The notes below the pieces were generated by a model. It searched no databases. It had not been told where the DNA came from and was given only the letters and a program-made list of their open reading frames with translations. The position numbers and the translations under genes are program-made. DNA of 38,248 nt from Candidatus Nomurabacteria bacterium (lineage in GTDB: Bacteria; Patescibacteriota; Minisyncoccia; Phycocordibacterales; UBA9973), in NCBI GenBank assembly GCA_026396065.1, contig JAPLXO010000006.1, positions 96,428 to 134,675 on the forward strand, in the 5' to 3' direction. This document shows positions 27,869 through 38,248 of the stretch, piece after piece. Position 1 is the first letter of the stretch. Each line of letters begins with the position of its first letter.

Positions 27869-29623
27869 ATGATAAACACAGAAAAATTACACAATATAAG
27901 ACACTCCTTGGCGCACCTTTTGGCGGCAGCTATATTAGAACTTTACCCAGATACAAAAAATACAATTGGTCCAGCCATAGATGATGGCTTTTATTATGAC
28001 TTTGAGTTTAAGTCTCCTATTTCCGACAAAGACTTACCAAAGATAGAGAAAAAAATGCGAGAAATTTTTAAAACTTGGAAAGGTTTTACTAGAGAAGAGA
28101 AAACTGGTTTTGAAGCAGATGAATATTTTAAAAATAACGAATATAAAAAAGAATTAATAAAAGATATTGTCGATAAAGGTGACCAAGTGACATTCTATAC
28201 AGCAGGAAAATTTACTGACCTTTGTCGAGGTGGACACGTAGAAGATGCTAAAGAAATAAATTCTGATGCATTTGTACTCGACCGTGTTGCAGGTGCATAT
28301 TGGCGTGGAGATGAGAAAAATAAAATGCTCACTCGTATTTATGGACTCGCTTTTGAAACAAAAGAAGAACTCGATGCACATATATCGCAACGTGAAGAAG
28401 CAAAAAAAAGAGATCATAAAAAAATAGGTAAGGAACAAGGTCTTTTTGTGTTCTCAGAACTCGTAGGTGCAGGACTTCCTCTTTGGACACCGAAAGGAAC
28501 AATTATTCGTGAGTTATTAAATGATTATGTTTGGAGTCTTCGTAAAGCAAAAGGTTATCAAAAGGTTTGCATTCCACATATCACAAAAAAAGATTTATAC
28601 GAAACATCTGGACACTGGGCAAAATATGCTGATGATTTATTTAAAATTCATACACGCGAAGATCATCTATATGCCATGAAGCCGATGAATTGCCCACATC
28701 ACACACAAATTTTCGACTCAGAACCACGAAGTTACCGTGATATGCCACAACGCTATGCAGAGACGACTATGGTGTATCGTGATGAACAGTCAGGTGAACT
28801 TTCAGGTCTCTCTCGTGTTTTATCTATTACACAAGACGATGCACACGTTTTTTGTCGTGAAGTTCAGATTGAAAAAGAAGCATTGGCAATATGGGATATA
28901 ATAGAAACTTTTTATAAAACTTTTGGTTTCGATTTACAGGTTCGTTTTTCTACACATGACCCAAAACAAAGAAAAAAATACTTAGGCTCTGACGAAACAT
29001 GGCTCAAAGCTGAAAATGCCTTGGAAGATTTAATGAAACAAAAAGGAGTCACTTGGATAGACGGTACAGGAGAAGCTGCATTTTATGGACCAAAAATTGA
29101 TTTCATCGCAAAAGATTCTATCGGACGTGTATTACAAGTCGCTACAATACAACTCGATTTTAACCAACCAAAAAATTTCGGTCTTGTTTGTACAAATGAA
29201 AAAGGAGAAAAAGAACAAGTGGTAATGATTCACGCAGCTATCATGGGCTCGATTGAAAGATTTATGTCGACACTCATAGAACACACAGCTGGCTCATATC
29301 CTCTATGGCTTTGCCCTACACAAATATCTGTTATTCCAATCTCAGCAGAAAAACATGAAAAATATGCAAAAGAAATTTTTGATATGTTAGAAAAAAATAA
29401 TATACGAGTAGAACTAGATTCCTCAAATGAAAGTCTCGGCAAAAGAATTCGTAATGCAAAAATGCAAAAAGTTCCTTATGTAATAGTCATTGGAGACAAA
29501 GAAATGGAAGCCAAAATATTAACCATCGAAAAAAGAGACGGAACAAAAATAGAAGGTATCTCAGCTGAAGATTTCTTGAATCAAACTTTAGAGAAAATAA
29601 ATTCAAAATCTTTGGAATTATAG
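27869..29623 (+). CDS. thrS: Threonyl-tRNA synthetase lacking an N-terminal TGS domain
   Basis: RHSLAHLLAAAI, LCRGGHV editing domain; MKPMNCPHHTQIF; GLSRVLSITQDDAHVFC; WIDGTGEAAFYGPKIDF. Start refined from 27842. Confidence 0.96.
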   Translation: MINTEKLHNIRHSLAHLLAAAILELYPDTKNTIGPAIDDGFYYDFEFKSPISDKDLPKIEKKMREIFKTWKGFTREEKTGFEADEYFKNNEYKKELIKDIVDKGDQVTFYTAGKFTDLCRGGHVEDAKEINSDAFVLDRVAGAYWRGDEKNKMLTRIYGLAFETKEELDAHISQREEAKKRDHKKIGKEQGLFVFSELVGAGLPLWTPKGTIIRELLNDYVWSLRKAKGYQKVCIPHITKKDLYETSGHWAKYADDLFKIHTREDHLYAMKPMNCPHHTQIFDSEPRSYRDMPQRYAETTMVYRDEQSGELSGLSRVLSITQDDAHVFCREVQIEKEALAIWDIIETFYKTFGFDLQVRFSTHDPKQRKKYLGSDETWLKAENALEDLMKQKGVTWIDGTGEAAFYGPKIDFIAKDSIGRVLQVATIQLDFNQPKNFGLVCTNEKGEKEQVVMIHAAIMGSIERFMSTLIEHTAGSYPLWLCPTQISVIPISAEKHEKYAKEIFDMLEKNNIRVELDSSNESLGKRIRNAKMQKVPYVIVIGDKEMEAKILTIEKRDGTKIEGISAEDFLNQTLEKINSKSLEL

Positions 29624-29630
29624 AAACTTC

Positions 29631-29664
29631 AAATAAAAAATCCCCGTATGGGGATTTTTTATTT
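29631..29664. terminator. Bidirectional terminator between convergent thrS and gyrB
   Basis: AAATAAAAAATCCCC-GTAT-GGGGATTTTTTATTT (15-bp perfect stem). Confidence 0.93.
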
Positions 29665-29670
29665 TGATTT

Positions 29671-31776
<2,106 letters not shown>

Positions 31777-31787
31777 TTAATTAAAAC

Positions 31788-31828
31788 AACACTAAAAAAT
31801 CCCCTATTTTAGGGGATTTTTTAGTGTT
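31788..31828. terminator. Terminator downstream of beta-propeller gene, near the gyrB promoter
   Basis: AACACTAAAAAATCCCCTA-TTT-TAGGGGATTTTTTAGTGTT (19-bp perfect stem). Confidence 0.9.
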
Positions 31829-31841
31829 TATAGTAAATTAT

Positions 31842-33293
31842 TTATTGAGATACATTTGTAACAGACAAGTCTTGTCTGTTTGATATTATATTACCTGTCA
31901 TTGTTTCTTGTATCCAAGTTGTACCATCTAGTGATGACCACAATGTATTACCAGGAATATTACTATTGAATTGAGTTGCAAGATATCCATAACCAACATA
32001 TATTCTGTTGTTAAAAACAAAAGAAGTAAAGTCTCCACGCATTGATTGATTGTTTGGAGGGCTTACGACAGTCCAAGGTGCGTGAGCAAGTGCTGTGGTC
32101 CATGTAATACCATCCAACGAAGAACATATATCATTTTGTGGAGGATTAGGGCTCGTATTACCACCTAGAAGCCAAAGTTTACTATTAAATACTATTGATG
32201 TATGTTTATTCCTAGTAACACAATCATGATTTTGTGTATTTGTATTATTTGTCCATGTTATACCATCTGGTGAAGACCAGATCCCAGCAGTAGCACCGAA
32301 AGTACCATCAACAAAAATTTTATTTTGAAAAACTGAAACACTCATCATGTGACTAGTACCAGCATAACCCCAAGGACCATCTTGTATACCAGCAGTATTG
32401 GGATCTGTATCAATATGTGTCCATGTAGTTCCATTCGAAGAAGAATAAATAGGATTAGTATACAAAACACCACTATTACCTCCATTTATTTCCCGAATAA
32501 GCCAAAGCTTATTATTAAAAACAAACAAATGATTTGTACCAGAACTTTCTTGATGAGGAAAAGCAATCGTTGTTGCAACTGTCCAATTAATACCATCTGG
32601 TGAAGACCAGATCTTACTATTCCAATTACCACCAACTAGCACAGCGTAGTCTTGTACTACCCACATCTTATTATTAAAATACGGTGTATTTGAATCCAAG
32701 TCATTACCACGAGTAGTCCATTTTGTTGTTAGATTTGGGTTTGTATCTTGTGCTGATACTAAAGACCAGTTTGTTGCATTAGTAGAAGAATATACATCGT
32801 TATAACCCATTCCACCAAACAAATACAGAGTATTCATAATTGAAAACATATTATCAGAATAATCACTAACACCTCCAGAATAATTATCGATAATTCTAAT
32901 CTTATAATGTAAACCGTAAGTTGTGATTCCACTAAAAGTAGGATTAGGAATAATTATTAATTTTGAACCATTATTTAATATTGGACCAGATACAACAGGA
33001 GAAATATTAATTCCCATTCCAGCCTGATTATATAATCTTATTTGCATTTGATCAGTTGTTGGGCATGTTGATGTCCATGTTATTGTTACATTTTGACCAA
33101 CAGAGTAGGATTGTCCTCCATTTGGAGATAGAACTGTTACAGTACAAGCTGGTAGTAAACTATTGCCCGATAATACGGCAGTTGCAGAATTATCTTCTGG
33201 TGGAATATTAAAACCAACTTTCAACACAAAAACGACTAATACAATTATTCCTAAAGATACTAGTCCAAGACCAATTTTTGAATATTTTTTCAT
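31842..33293 (-). CDS. Exported protein: Ig-like (Kre9/Knh1-type) domain plus beta-propeller with SSxDGxTW repeats
   Basis: N-terminal TM/signal; VLSPNGGQSYSVGQNVTITWTS; repeats VYSSTNATNW, IWSSPDGINW, IYSSSNGTTW, IWSSPDGITW, ICSSLDGITW, LWSSLDGTTW. Confidence 0.8.
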   Translation of the reverse strand: MKKYSKIGLGLVSLGIIVLVVFVLKVGFNIPPEDNSATAVLSGNSLLPACTVTVLSPNGGQSYSVGQNVTITWTSTCPTTDQMQIRLYNQAGMGINISPVVSGPILNNGSKLIIIPNPTFSGITTYGLHYKIRIIDNYSGGVSDYSDNMFSIMNTLYLFGGMGYNDVYSSTNATNWSLVSAQDTNPNLTTKWTTRGNDLDSNTPYFNNKMWVVQDYAVLVGGNWNSKIWSSPDGINWTVATTIAFPHQESSGTNHLFVFNNKLWLIREINGGNSGVLYTNPIYSSSNGTTWTHIDTDPNTAGIQDGPWGYAGTSHMMSVSVFQNKIFVDGTFGATAGIWSSPDGITWTNNTNTQNHDCVTRNKHTSIVFNSKLWLLGGNTSPNPPQNDICSSLDGITWTTALAHAPWTVVSPPNNQSMRGDFTSFVFNNRIYVGYGYLATQFNSNIPGNTLWSSLDGTTWIQETMTGNIISNRQDLSVTNVSQ

Positions 33294-33299
33294 ATTGGT

Positions 33300-33305
33300 A
33301 TTATA
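33300..33305 (-). promoter_or_regulatory. Consensus -10 box TATAAT of the beta-propeller gene
   Basis: Minus strand TATAAT-ACCAAT-ATG; 6-nt gap. Confidence 0.6.
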
Positions 33306-33327
33306 CCTTATATAAAACTAAAGTGTA

Positions 33328-34512
33328 CTAACGTATCACAAAGCCATTTGAGACTAATTTTTCAGTGATTTTAGCCATAGGAATAGAGACTTCTTCATCA
33401 GTCAAAGTTTTGTCTTTTGATTGGAAAACTAGCCTGAAACCGTATGATACCTTTCCTTCTTTTTTAAATGTATCAAAAAGTCTAGGTGGACGAGCAAGCA
33501 ATTCCCCTGCATTTTCTTTTATTATTTCTAGAACTTGTGAGCTTTCTACGCTTTCATCTGCCCACAAAGCAATATCGCGAGTTATGAATGGATAAAGACT
33601 CCACATTTGGAAATTATTTTCTAACAACAAAGTTCCAGCCTCTAGATTAAAATCTGATGGCATTTCTTTGCAGAATTCATCCAAAGTTACTTCCGTAATC
33701 TTTTTCTTATCACCATAAGCAACATGGATTTCTTCTTTGTCTTTAAAAAATACAGTCCCTACTTCAAAAATTTTTACAGTATCGAGTCCAAGTATTGGTG
33801 CGTTAAGAGTATTTAGTGTTACACTTTCTTTTATACCATCAGATAAATTTGTTCGTAAAAAGTTTTTATCAGAAGCTGAAGCAAGTACAGACACTTCCCC
33901 TTTATTACAGAAAGAATATGTCATCACTTCATTGTATACTTCATAGAGTAATTTATTTCTCGCATATTGAATCTTTGCATACACTTCATTTGCTTGAATT
34001 TTAAAATCTATTTCTGGTTTTTCAACTAATAAATTCTCATATCCATGAATGCGGATTATTTCATCAATCAAATCATGAGTACCGATAAGGTCTGGGCGAT
34101 ATGATGAAAGAGTGACAGTGAAAGTATTTCCTTCTTTTGTGTATGGATACCAAAATCGTTCAAAGATTTTTTCGATAGCATCTTCGGCAATAGTAATACC
34201 GAGCTTCTTTTGTATTTCGTCAGTAGAAATTACTATTGTGTGTTCTGTATCACCAAGCTTGTTTAAGGCTTCCGTTATTTTTTCTTTATCACAAGGTTCA
34301 CCTGTAATCACAGAAATTTCTTTTACCATTCCCTCTTCTGTCTTTGCATCAAAAGCTCTGTCCGGCAAAACTTTAATATCGAGCATATAATCATCACCTT
34401 GTTTTTCTATTTCTTCCACCTCAAAAGCATGGAAAATAATCTGCTGAGTTAGGTTATTTACTTCAGGTAAACTCGGTATATATGATTTTAATTTGTTATA
34501 AGATATTTTCAT
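33328..34512 (-). CDS. pheT: Short phenylalanyl-tRNA synthetase beta subunit (394 aa)
   Basis: MKISYNKLKSYIPSLP; LDIKVLPDRAFDAKTEEGMVKEISVITGEPC; LSSYRPDLIGTHDLIDEIIRIHGYENL; C-terminal FDX-ACB-like segment. No EMAP or B3/B4 domain evident. Confidence 0.88.
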   Translation of the reverse strand: MKISYNKLKSYIPSLPEVNNLTQQIIFHAFEVEEIEKQGDDYMLDIKVLPDRAFDAKTEEGMVKEISVITGEPCDKEKITEALNKLGDTEHTIVISTDEIQKKLGITIAEDAIEKIFERFWYPYTKEGNTFTVTLSSYRPDLIGTHDLIDEIIRIHGYENLLVEKPEIDFKIQANEVYAKIQYARNKLLYEVYNEVMTYSFCNKGEVSVLASASDKNFLRTNLSDGIKESVTLNTLNAPILGLDTVKIFEVGTVFFKDKEEIHVAYGDKKKITEVTLDEFCKEMPSDFNLEAGTLLLENNFQMWSLYPFITRDIALWADESVESSQVLEIIKENAGELLARPPRLFDTFKKEGKVSYGFRLVFQSKDKTLTDEEVSIPMAKITEKLVSNGFVIR

Positions 34513-34513
34513 A

Positions 34514-35431
34514 TTATTTCATTACTTCATCAAAAACTTTTTGTATTGTTTTAATATTTTGATTTTCATCATTTTTATCAAAAGGTATTCTTTCTCCATT
34601 ATCATCTGAAACAATTCTTTTTTGTTCCAAATAAGAAACATCGTAGTATTTGTTTCCTTGTTTAATAAATACAAGTAGAGACATAACCATACCATGTCGT
34701 AAAGATAATGATATACGGACACTTTCATCTTTGTTTTTAATATCAAAACCACCATCAGTTATGTTTCCACTAGCATTTTTATCAAAAACATCATTGCGCT
34801 CAAAAATATATTTATACTTAGAATTAAAAATGTGATTAAAAAAAATCTTTCCATCTAAATCAGGAATAGTTAAGTCACATGTTTTTTTAAAGGGAATAAT
34901 CATATCACCATTATCTTCCAATGAAAATGGAGACTTATCTTTATATATTTCTGTAAGAAGCATTCGATTTATTCTGGCTATTTCACTACTTAAAGTTGGT
35001 CCTTGAACCATAATGCCGTTAGTGTCTAAAACAGCCATTTTTTTAAGAATTACATCATTAAATAACAATTGTGCCTCTTCTGGAGAAAGGTGTTTGTCCG
35101 ACAACGCCATCAAATTTTCTTGATATTGCACCAAATCTTCTTGAGCATGGATAGAATCGAGGGCTTGCCCAACTGCCTTTATTTCGTAAGCGATTTTTTG
35201 TCTTTCTTGACTGTCTAAGATATTAAATGTCTTACTCTCTAAAGTATCTATTTTTTGTTGATTTTCTTTGAATTGAATGGTTGTCTCGGTCGGGGTTTTT
35301 ACAGTGTCGGCAGTAATCTGAGCCATTGTTTCACTAGCAACCCCAAGCCCAAGAGCGACACCAAATGCTAATTTTAGTTTTCTAAAAGAAGATTCTTTTT
35401 TATGATTTTTTTCAGGTGATTGTTCTTTCAT
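34514..35431 (-). CDS. Hypothetical exported protein between pheS and pheT
   Basis: 305-aa ORF, short gaps to both neighbours, signal-like FRKLKLAFGVALGLGVASETMAQ; no family recognised. Confidence 0.75.
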   Translation of the reverse strand: MKEQSPEKNHKKESSFRKLKLAFGVALGLGVASETMAQITADTVKTPTETTIQFKENQQKIDTLESKTFNILDSQERQKIAYEIKAVGQALDSIHAQEDLVQYQENLMALSDKHLSPEEAQLLFNDVILKKMAVLDTNGIMVQGPTLSSEIARINRMLLTEIYKDKSPFSLEDNGDMIIPFKKTCDLTIPDLDGKIFFNHIFNSKYKYIFERNDVFDKNASGNITDGGFDIKNKDESVRISLSLRHGMVMSLLVFIKQGNKYYDVSYLEQKRIVSDDNGERIPFDKNDENQNIKTIQKVFDEVMK

Positions 35432-35432
35432 A

Positions 35433-36152
35433 TTAAAACTGATTAAGTCTCAAATCTCCTTGATAAGAAAAACGTACATCAGGAATGCCGTATTTAGTTA
35501 CGAGCAAACGGTCAGCCCCGATACCGAAAGCAAAACCTTGATATTTTTTCGGATCAATACCAGCGTGTTCGAGCACGATAGGATGTATCATTCCCGCACC
35601 GAGCATTTCCATCCATTTTTCACCTACTTTAATATCGACTTCTACTCCTGGCTCCACGAATGGGAAAAATGACGGACGTAAACGAATTTCTACATTTTCA
35701 CCGAGTAATCTTTTGAAAAATTCTAAAAGCACGAATTTCAAATTTGCCATAGTTACATTTTCCCCTACCATAATTCCATCGATTTGATGAAATTGCATTT
35801 CATGTCCTGCATCGGTAGATTCATTTCTGAAAACTTTTCCGATAGATACAAAGGCGCAAGGAATTCTGTCTTCTTTATTTGCTTTTTCAATAGAGCGAAC
35901 CGATGTACCTGTCATATGTGTGCGAAGCACTTCACCTTTTCTATCTTTAATCCAAAATGTATCTTGCATTGTACGAGCAGGATGTCCGGCAGGTACATTG
36001 AGTGCATCGAAGTTATACCATTCACTCTCTAGCTCAGGACCTGTCGCCACTTCAAAACCAAGATCAGAAAAAATCTTCACTGAATCATTTATGATCATTG
36101 ATAAAGGATGCTCTGTTCCTTTTTGCTGTTCTTTTGTTTTGTCTTTTTCCAT
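35433..36152 (-). CDS. pheS: Short phenylalanyl-tRNA synthetase alpha subunit (239 aa)
   Basis: HPLSMIINDSVKIFSDLGFEVATGPELESEWYNFDALNVPAGHPARTMQDTFWI; GKVFRNESTDAGHEMQFHQIDG; GFAFGIGADRLLVTKYGIPDVR. Confidence 0.94.
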   Translation of the reverse strand: MEKDKTKEQQKGTEHPLSMIINDSVKIFSDLGFEVATGPELESEWYNFDALNVPAGHPARTMQDTFWIKDRKGEVLRTHMTGTSVRSIEKANKEDRIPCAFVSIGKVFRNESTDAGHEMQFHQIDGIMVGENVTMANLKFVLLEFFKRLLGENVEIRLRPSFFPFVEPGVEVDIKVGEKWMEMLGAGMIHPIVLEHAGIDPKKYQGFAFGIGADRLLVTKYGIPDVRFSYQGDLRLNQF

Positions 36153-36156
36153 TTAA

Positions 36157-36372
36157 TTAATAAGATTGACTACTTTTTCTTAAAACATAAGTACCTTCCT
36201 TTTTTTCAAAAACATCAGCTCCTATGTAGATTTTATTGTTTGGATCATTGTCGACAGCGTGACGCATTTCCCTAAAATCAGTCTCGTGATCTTCCCAACT
36301 TTTAACTAAATGCCTTATACTGTTATGTTCACTGTCTCTAACATCTACTTCAATTCCATGAATTTGTGCCAT
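36157..36372 (-). CDS. Small hypothetical protein (71 aa) upstream of pheS
   Basis: ATG ORF ending 4 nt before pheS; soluble, charged; no family recognised. Confidence 0.55.
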   Translation of the reverse strand: MAQIHGIEVDVRDSEHNSIRHLVKSWEDHETDFREMRHAVDNDPNNKIYIGADVFEKKEGTYVLRKSSQSY

Positions 36373-36404
36373 ATTATTATGTACGTTAACTGCTAATAAT
36401 CTTA

Positions 36405-37421
36405 TTATACTAAATTTTTCATCTTCTTGTAATTCTTCTTATATTGGTTTGAATGTTTTTGGTGATTTCGGTTTATAAAAAGTTGATTTACTTTTTTAGG
36501 AAATTTATCACAAATTTGGCAAATGTGACTACAATAACCGTCTAGGTTTTTCTCGCACTTTTTACAAGATATAAATAACATATGACAAGAAAGATTTTTA
36601 CAATGAATGTATTCATCAGACTTTTCTTTTTCACAAATCTGACAAAATGAAATTATTTCATCCCCAACCCTCTCCCCCATTCTCTCATCAAAGACAAAAT
36701 TCTTGCCTTTAAATTTATTTGGTAAACCTAATTCTTTAACTCTGTGAGCATAATCAATAATTCCACCCTTGATATGTTTTATATTTTTGAAACCATTATG
36801 CTTCATCCAAGCAGAAGCTTTTTCGCAACGAATTCCTCCAGTACAATAAAGTAACACTTCTTCATCTTTTTTATCTTTGAACATGTCTTGGACTTTTTGA
36901 AGTTGTTCTCGAAAAGTATCTACATTCATTATCTTTGCATTTTCAAAGTGACCAATAGCTGCTTCGTAAATATTACGCATATCTATCACTGTCGTTCCGC
37001 AATCTATCATTTCATTCACTTCTTCTGCGAGAGCATACTCGCCTGTGTTGGCTGGGTCGAAAGTATTATCATCGAGCCCATCAGCAACAATTTTATTTCT
37101 TACTTTTATAATTAATTTTAGGAAACTACTACTACCCTTTTCTTCAACTGCGAATTTGTATGGCACGCCTGTAAATTCTGGAATATTTTGTAAAAACGTA
37201 TTGAAAGCATCCCAATTGTGTTCTGGTACATTCATCTGAGCATTGATACCTTCATGTGCGACATAGATTCTACCAAGACATTTAAGTTCTGAAAGTTTAT
37301 CGAAAAGCATATCACGCATTTCTTTCGGATTTTCTATTTTGACATATTTGTAAAAAGAAAGAGTTCGGCGCTTAAAATTCTCCTTGGCCAAATCTGTCAA
37401 AAGCTCTTCTTTATTTTTCAT
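36405..37421 (-). CDS. trhO: Rhodanese-family tRNA uridine hydroxylase TrhO (UPF0176/YceA-like)
   Basis: GRIYVAHEGINAQMNVP; VIDMRNIYEAAIGHFENA; LLYCTGGIRCEKASAWMKHNGFKNIKHIKGGIIDYA; Cys-rich C-terminus. Start could be ATG 37439 or 37421. Confidence 0.9.
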   Translation of the reverse strand: MKNKEELLTDLAKENFKRRTLSFYKYVKIENPKEMRDMLFDKLSELKCLGRIYVAHEGINAQMNVPEHNWDAFNTFLQNIPEFTGVPYKFAVEEKGSSSFLKLIIKVRNKIVADGLDDNTFDPANTGEYALAEEVNEMIDCGTTVIDMRNIYEAAIGHFENAKIMNVDTFREQLQKVQDMFKDKKDEEVLLYCTGGIRCEKASAWMKHNGFKNIKHIKGGIIDYAHRVKELGLPNKFKGKNFVFDERMGERVGDEIISFCQICEKEKSDEYIHCKNLSCHMLFISCKKCEKNLDGYCSHICQICDKFPKKVNQLFINRNHQKHSNQYKKNYKKMKNLV

Positions 37422-37499
37422 ATTAGCCTTTTTATACATATATATGATATTAACGGCAAAGTGCTTTATTTGCAAGACTTTTAATGTATACTTAAAATA

Positions 37500-37598
37500 G
37501 TGAAAAAACATATTAATCTTTTGATAATACTCATCATAACTTTCGCCCTTTTAGGGCTTATTCTAGGCTGGATGGACAATGGTCCTAAGATTTTCTAG
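37500..37598 (+). CDS. Candidate 32-aa single-TM small protein (GTG start)
   Basis: MKKHINLLIILIITFALLGLILGWMDNGPKIF; TATACT (37487-37492) 7 nt upstream of GTG. Below the ORF-track length cutoff. Confidence 0.4.
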   Translation: MKKHINLLIILIITFALLGLILGWMDNGPKIF

Positions 37599-37627
37599 TT
37601 GATTTTTATTTTAAATAGTGGTACTTT

Positions 37628-38038
37628 GAAGATGTATTACTTTCAATGTGAACTGCGCTAAACTTGGTGACGATTGTATATATCGTCGGGAACCATACTA
37701 AAGCAAAGTCCGTCTGTAACTCTCTGAGAGCTCTACAATATTGAAACAATACGAGCACAGCATAAAAAAAATAAAGGTCCGAATTGGATCAAAGTTCTTT
37801 GACATCTTGGAAAATAAAAAAAACACATTGTATGGATTACTTTGTAAAAAGCTTAAAACCGTAATGTTCTTGCGGGGTTGTAGGATAAATTTTGTTGCGA
37901 AAGCGAGTCTCAATAGGGCGTTAATCAAAAATTTATTCCTTAGTACAAAAGAGCGAAAGCCATTGTATTTATTCACCTAAGTGTGTAAAAGCTGTTTTAA
38001 TTTTATTGCTCTGCGAAATTTATTTCGCAGAGTTTTTT
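37628..38038 (+). ncRNA. Candidate non-coding transcript/rRNA-derived relic with 23S-like segments
   Basis: GCGGGGTTGTAGGA (37872-37885) and GCGAAAGCGAGTCTCAATAGGGCGTTAA (37897-37924) resemble conserved 23S rRNA segments; GTTCTTTGA boxA-like motif (37794-37802); ends at a strong terminator; possible promoter TTGATT-17-TACTTT (37599-37627). Confidence 0.4.
38009..38038 (+). terminator. Rho-independent terminator
   Basis: CTCTGCGAAAT-TT-ATTTCGCAGAG followed by TTTTTT. Confidence 0.85.
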
Positions 38039-38086
38039 ATTTTTTAAGCTTTGCATAAAGAAAATATATTTCGCTTCCTTATTTTC

Positions 38087-38248
38087 CTAAATCTTAATAT
38101 CCAAATCCACCACCCCCTCCCTCACCTCAAACTCCCCTGATGTATATACAGGTGTATATGTATCATCTATATTGTGTTTTTCAATTTTTACATAGTAATG
38201 ACCATTTGCTATGAGACAATAATATTTACCTAAGGCATTTGTAGTCTT
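38087..38248 (-). CDS. C-terminal part of a CDS truncated by the window edge; possible carboxypeptidase-regulatory-like beta-sandwich
   Basis: Minus-strand open frame from the window end to a stop at 38087-38089: KTTNALGKYYCLIANGHYYVKIEKHNIDDTYTPVYTSGEFEVREGVVDLDIKI*. Confidence 0.6.
   Translation of the reverse strand, partial: KTTNALGKYYCLIANGHYYVKIEKHNIDDTYTPVYTSGEFEVREGVVDLDIKI

Noticed and set aside
37741-37980. Track ORF 37741..37980 (+, 79 aa) and antisense 37698..37976
   Set aside because: Non-ATG start, no recognisable family, and overlap with the rRNA-like segments; coding status not supported.
37628-38038. RNase P RNA or tmRNA
   Set aside because: No GAGGAAAGUCC/ACAGAA set characteristic of RNase P RNA and no tRNA-like 3' end or resume tag of tmRNA were found.

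Overview
AT-rich, gene-dense bacterial window whose content and style suggest a reduced Candidate Phyla Radiation / Patescibacteria (Parcubacteria-like) genome; that placement is inference, no phylogeny was run. Core minus-strand blocks are rpoB-rpoC-dnaG-rpoD, rpsP-KH-trmD, nusB-rnc-smc, pheS/pheT, gyrB and rpmF, with plus-strand rnr, a DD-carboxypeptidase/CapA fusion and thrS. The main accessory feature is at the left end. A three-gene plus-strand cassette (S51 peptidase, lincosamide-type nucleotidyltransferase, S51-peptidase/P-loop-kinase fusion) sits between perfect inverted repeats of at least 141 bp. The right repeat abuts a 66-nt segment that folds on paper into a near-perfect cloverleaf. 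Other main observations: (i) recurrent -10 boxes 6-10 nt upstream of start codons, suggesting widespread leaderless transcription; (ii) unusual fusions (NusB-NUDIX, DD-peptidase-CapA) and miniaturised proteins (SMC without an evident hinge, PheRS without evident editing, EMAP or coiled-coil domains); (iii) a terminator-ended, apparently non-coding locus near the right end carrying short 23S-rRNA-like segments and a boxA-like motif. Family assignments come from reading the translated sequences by eye; no database search was possible.
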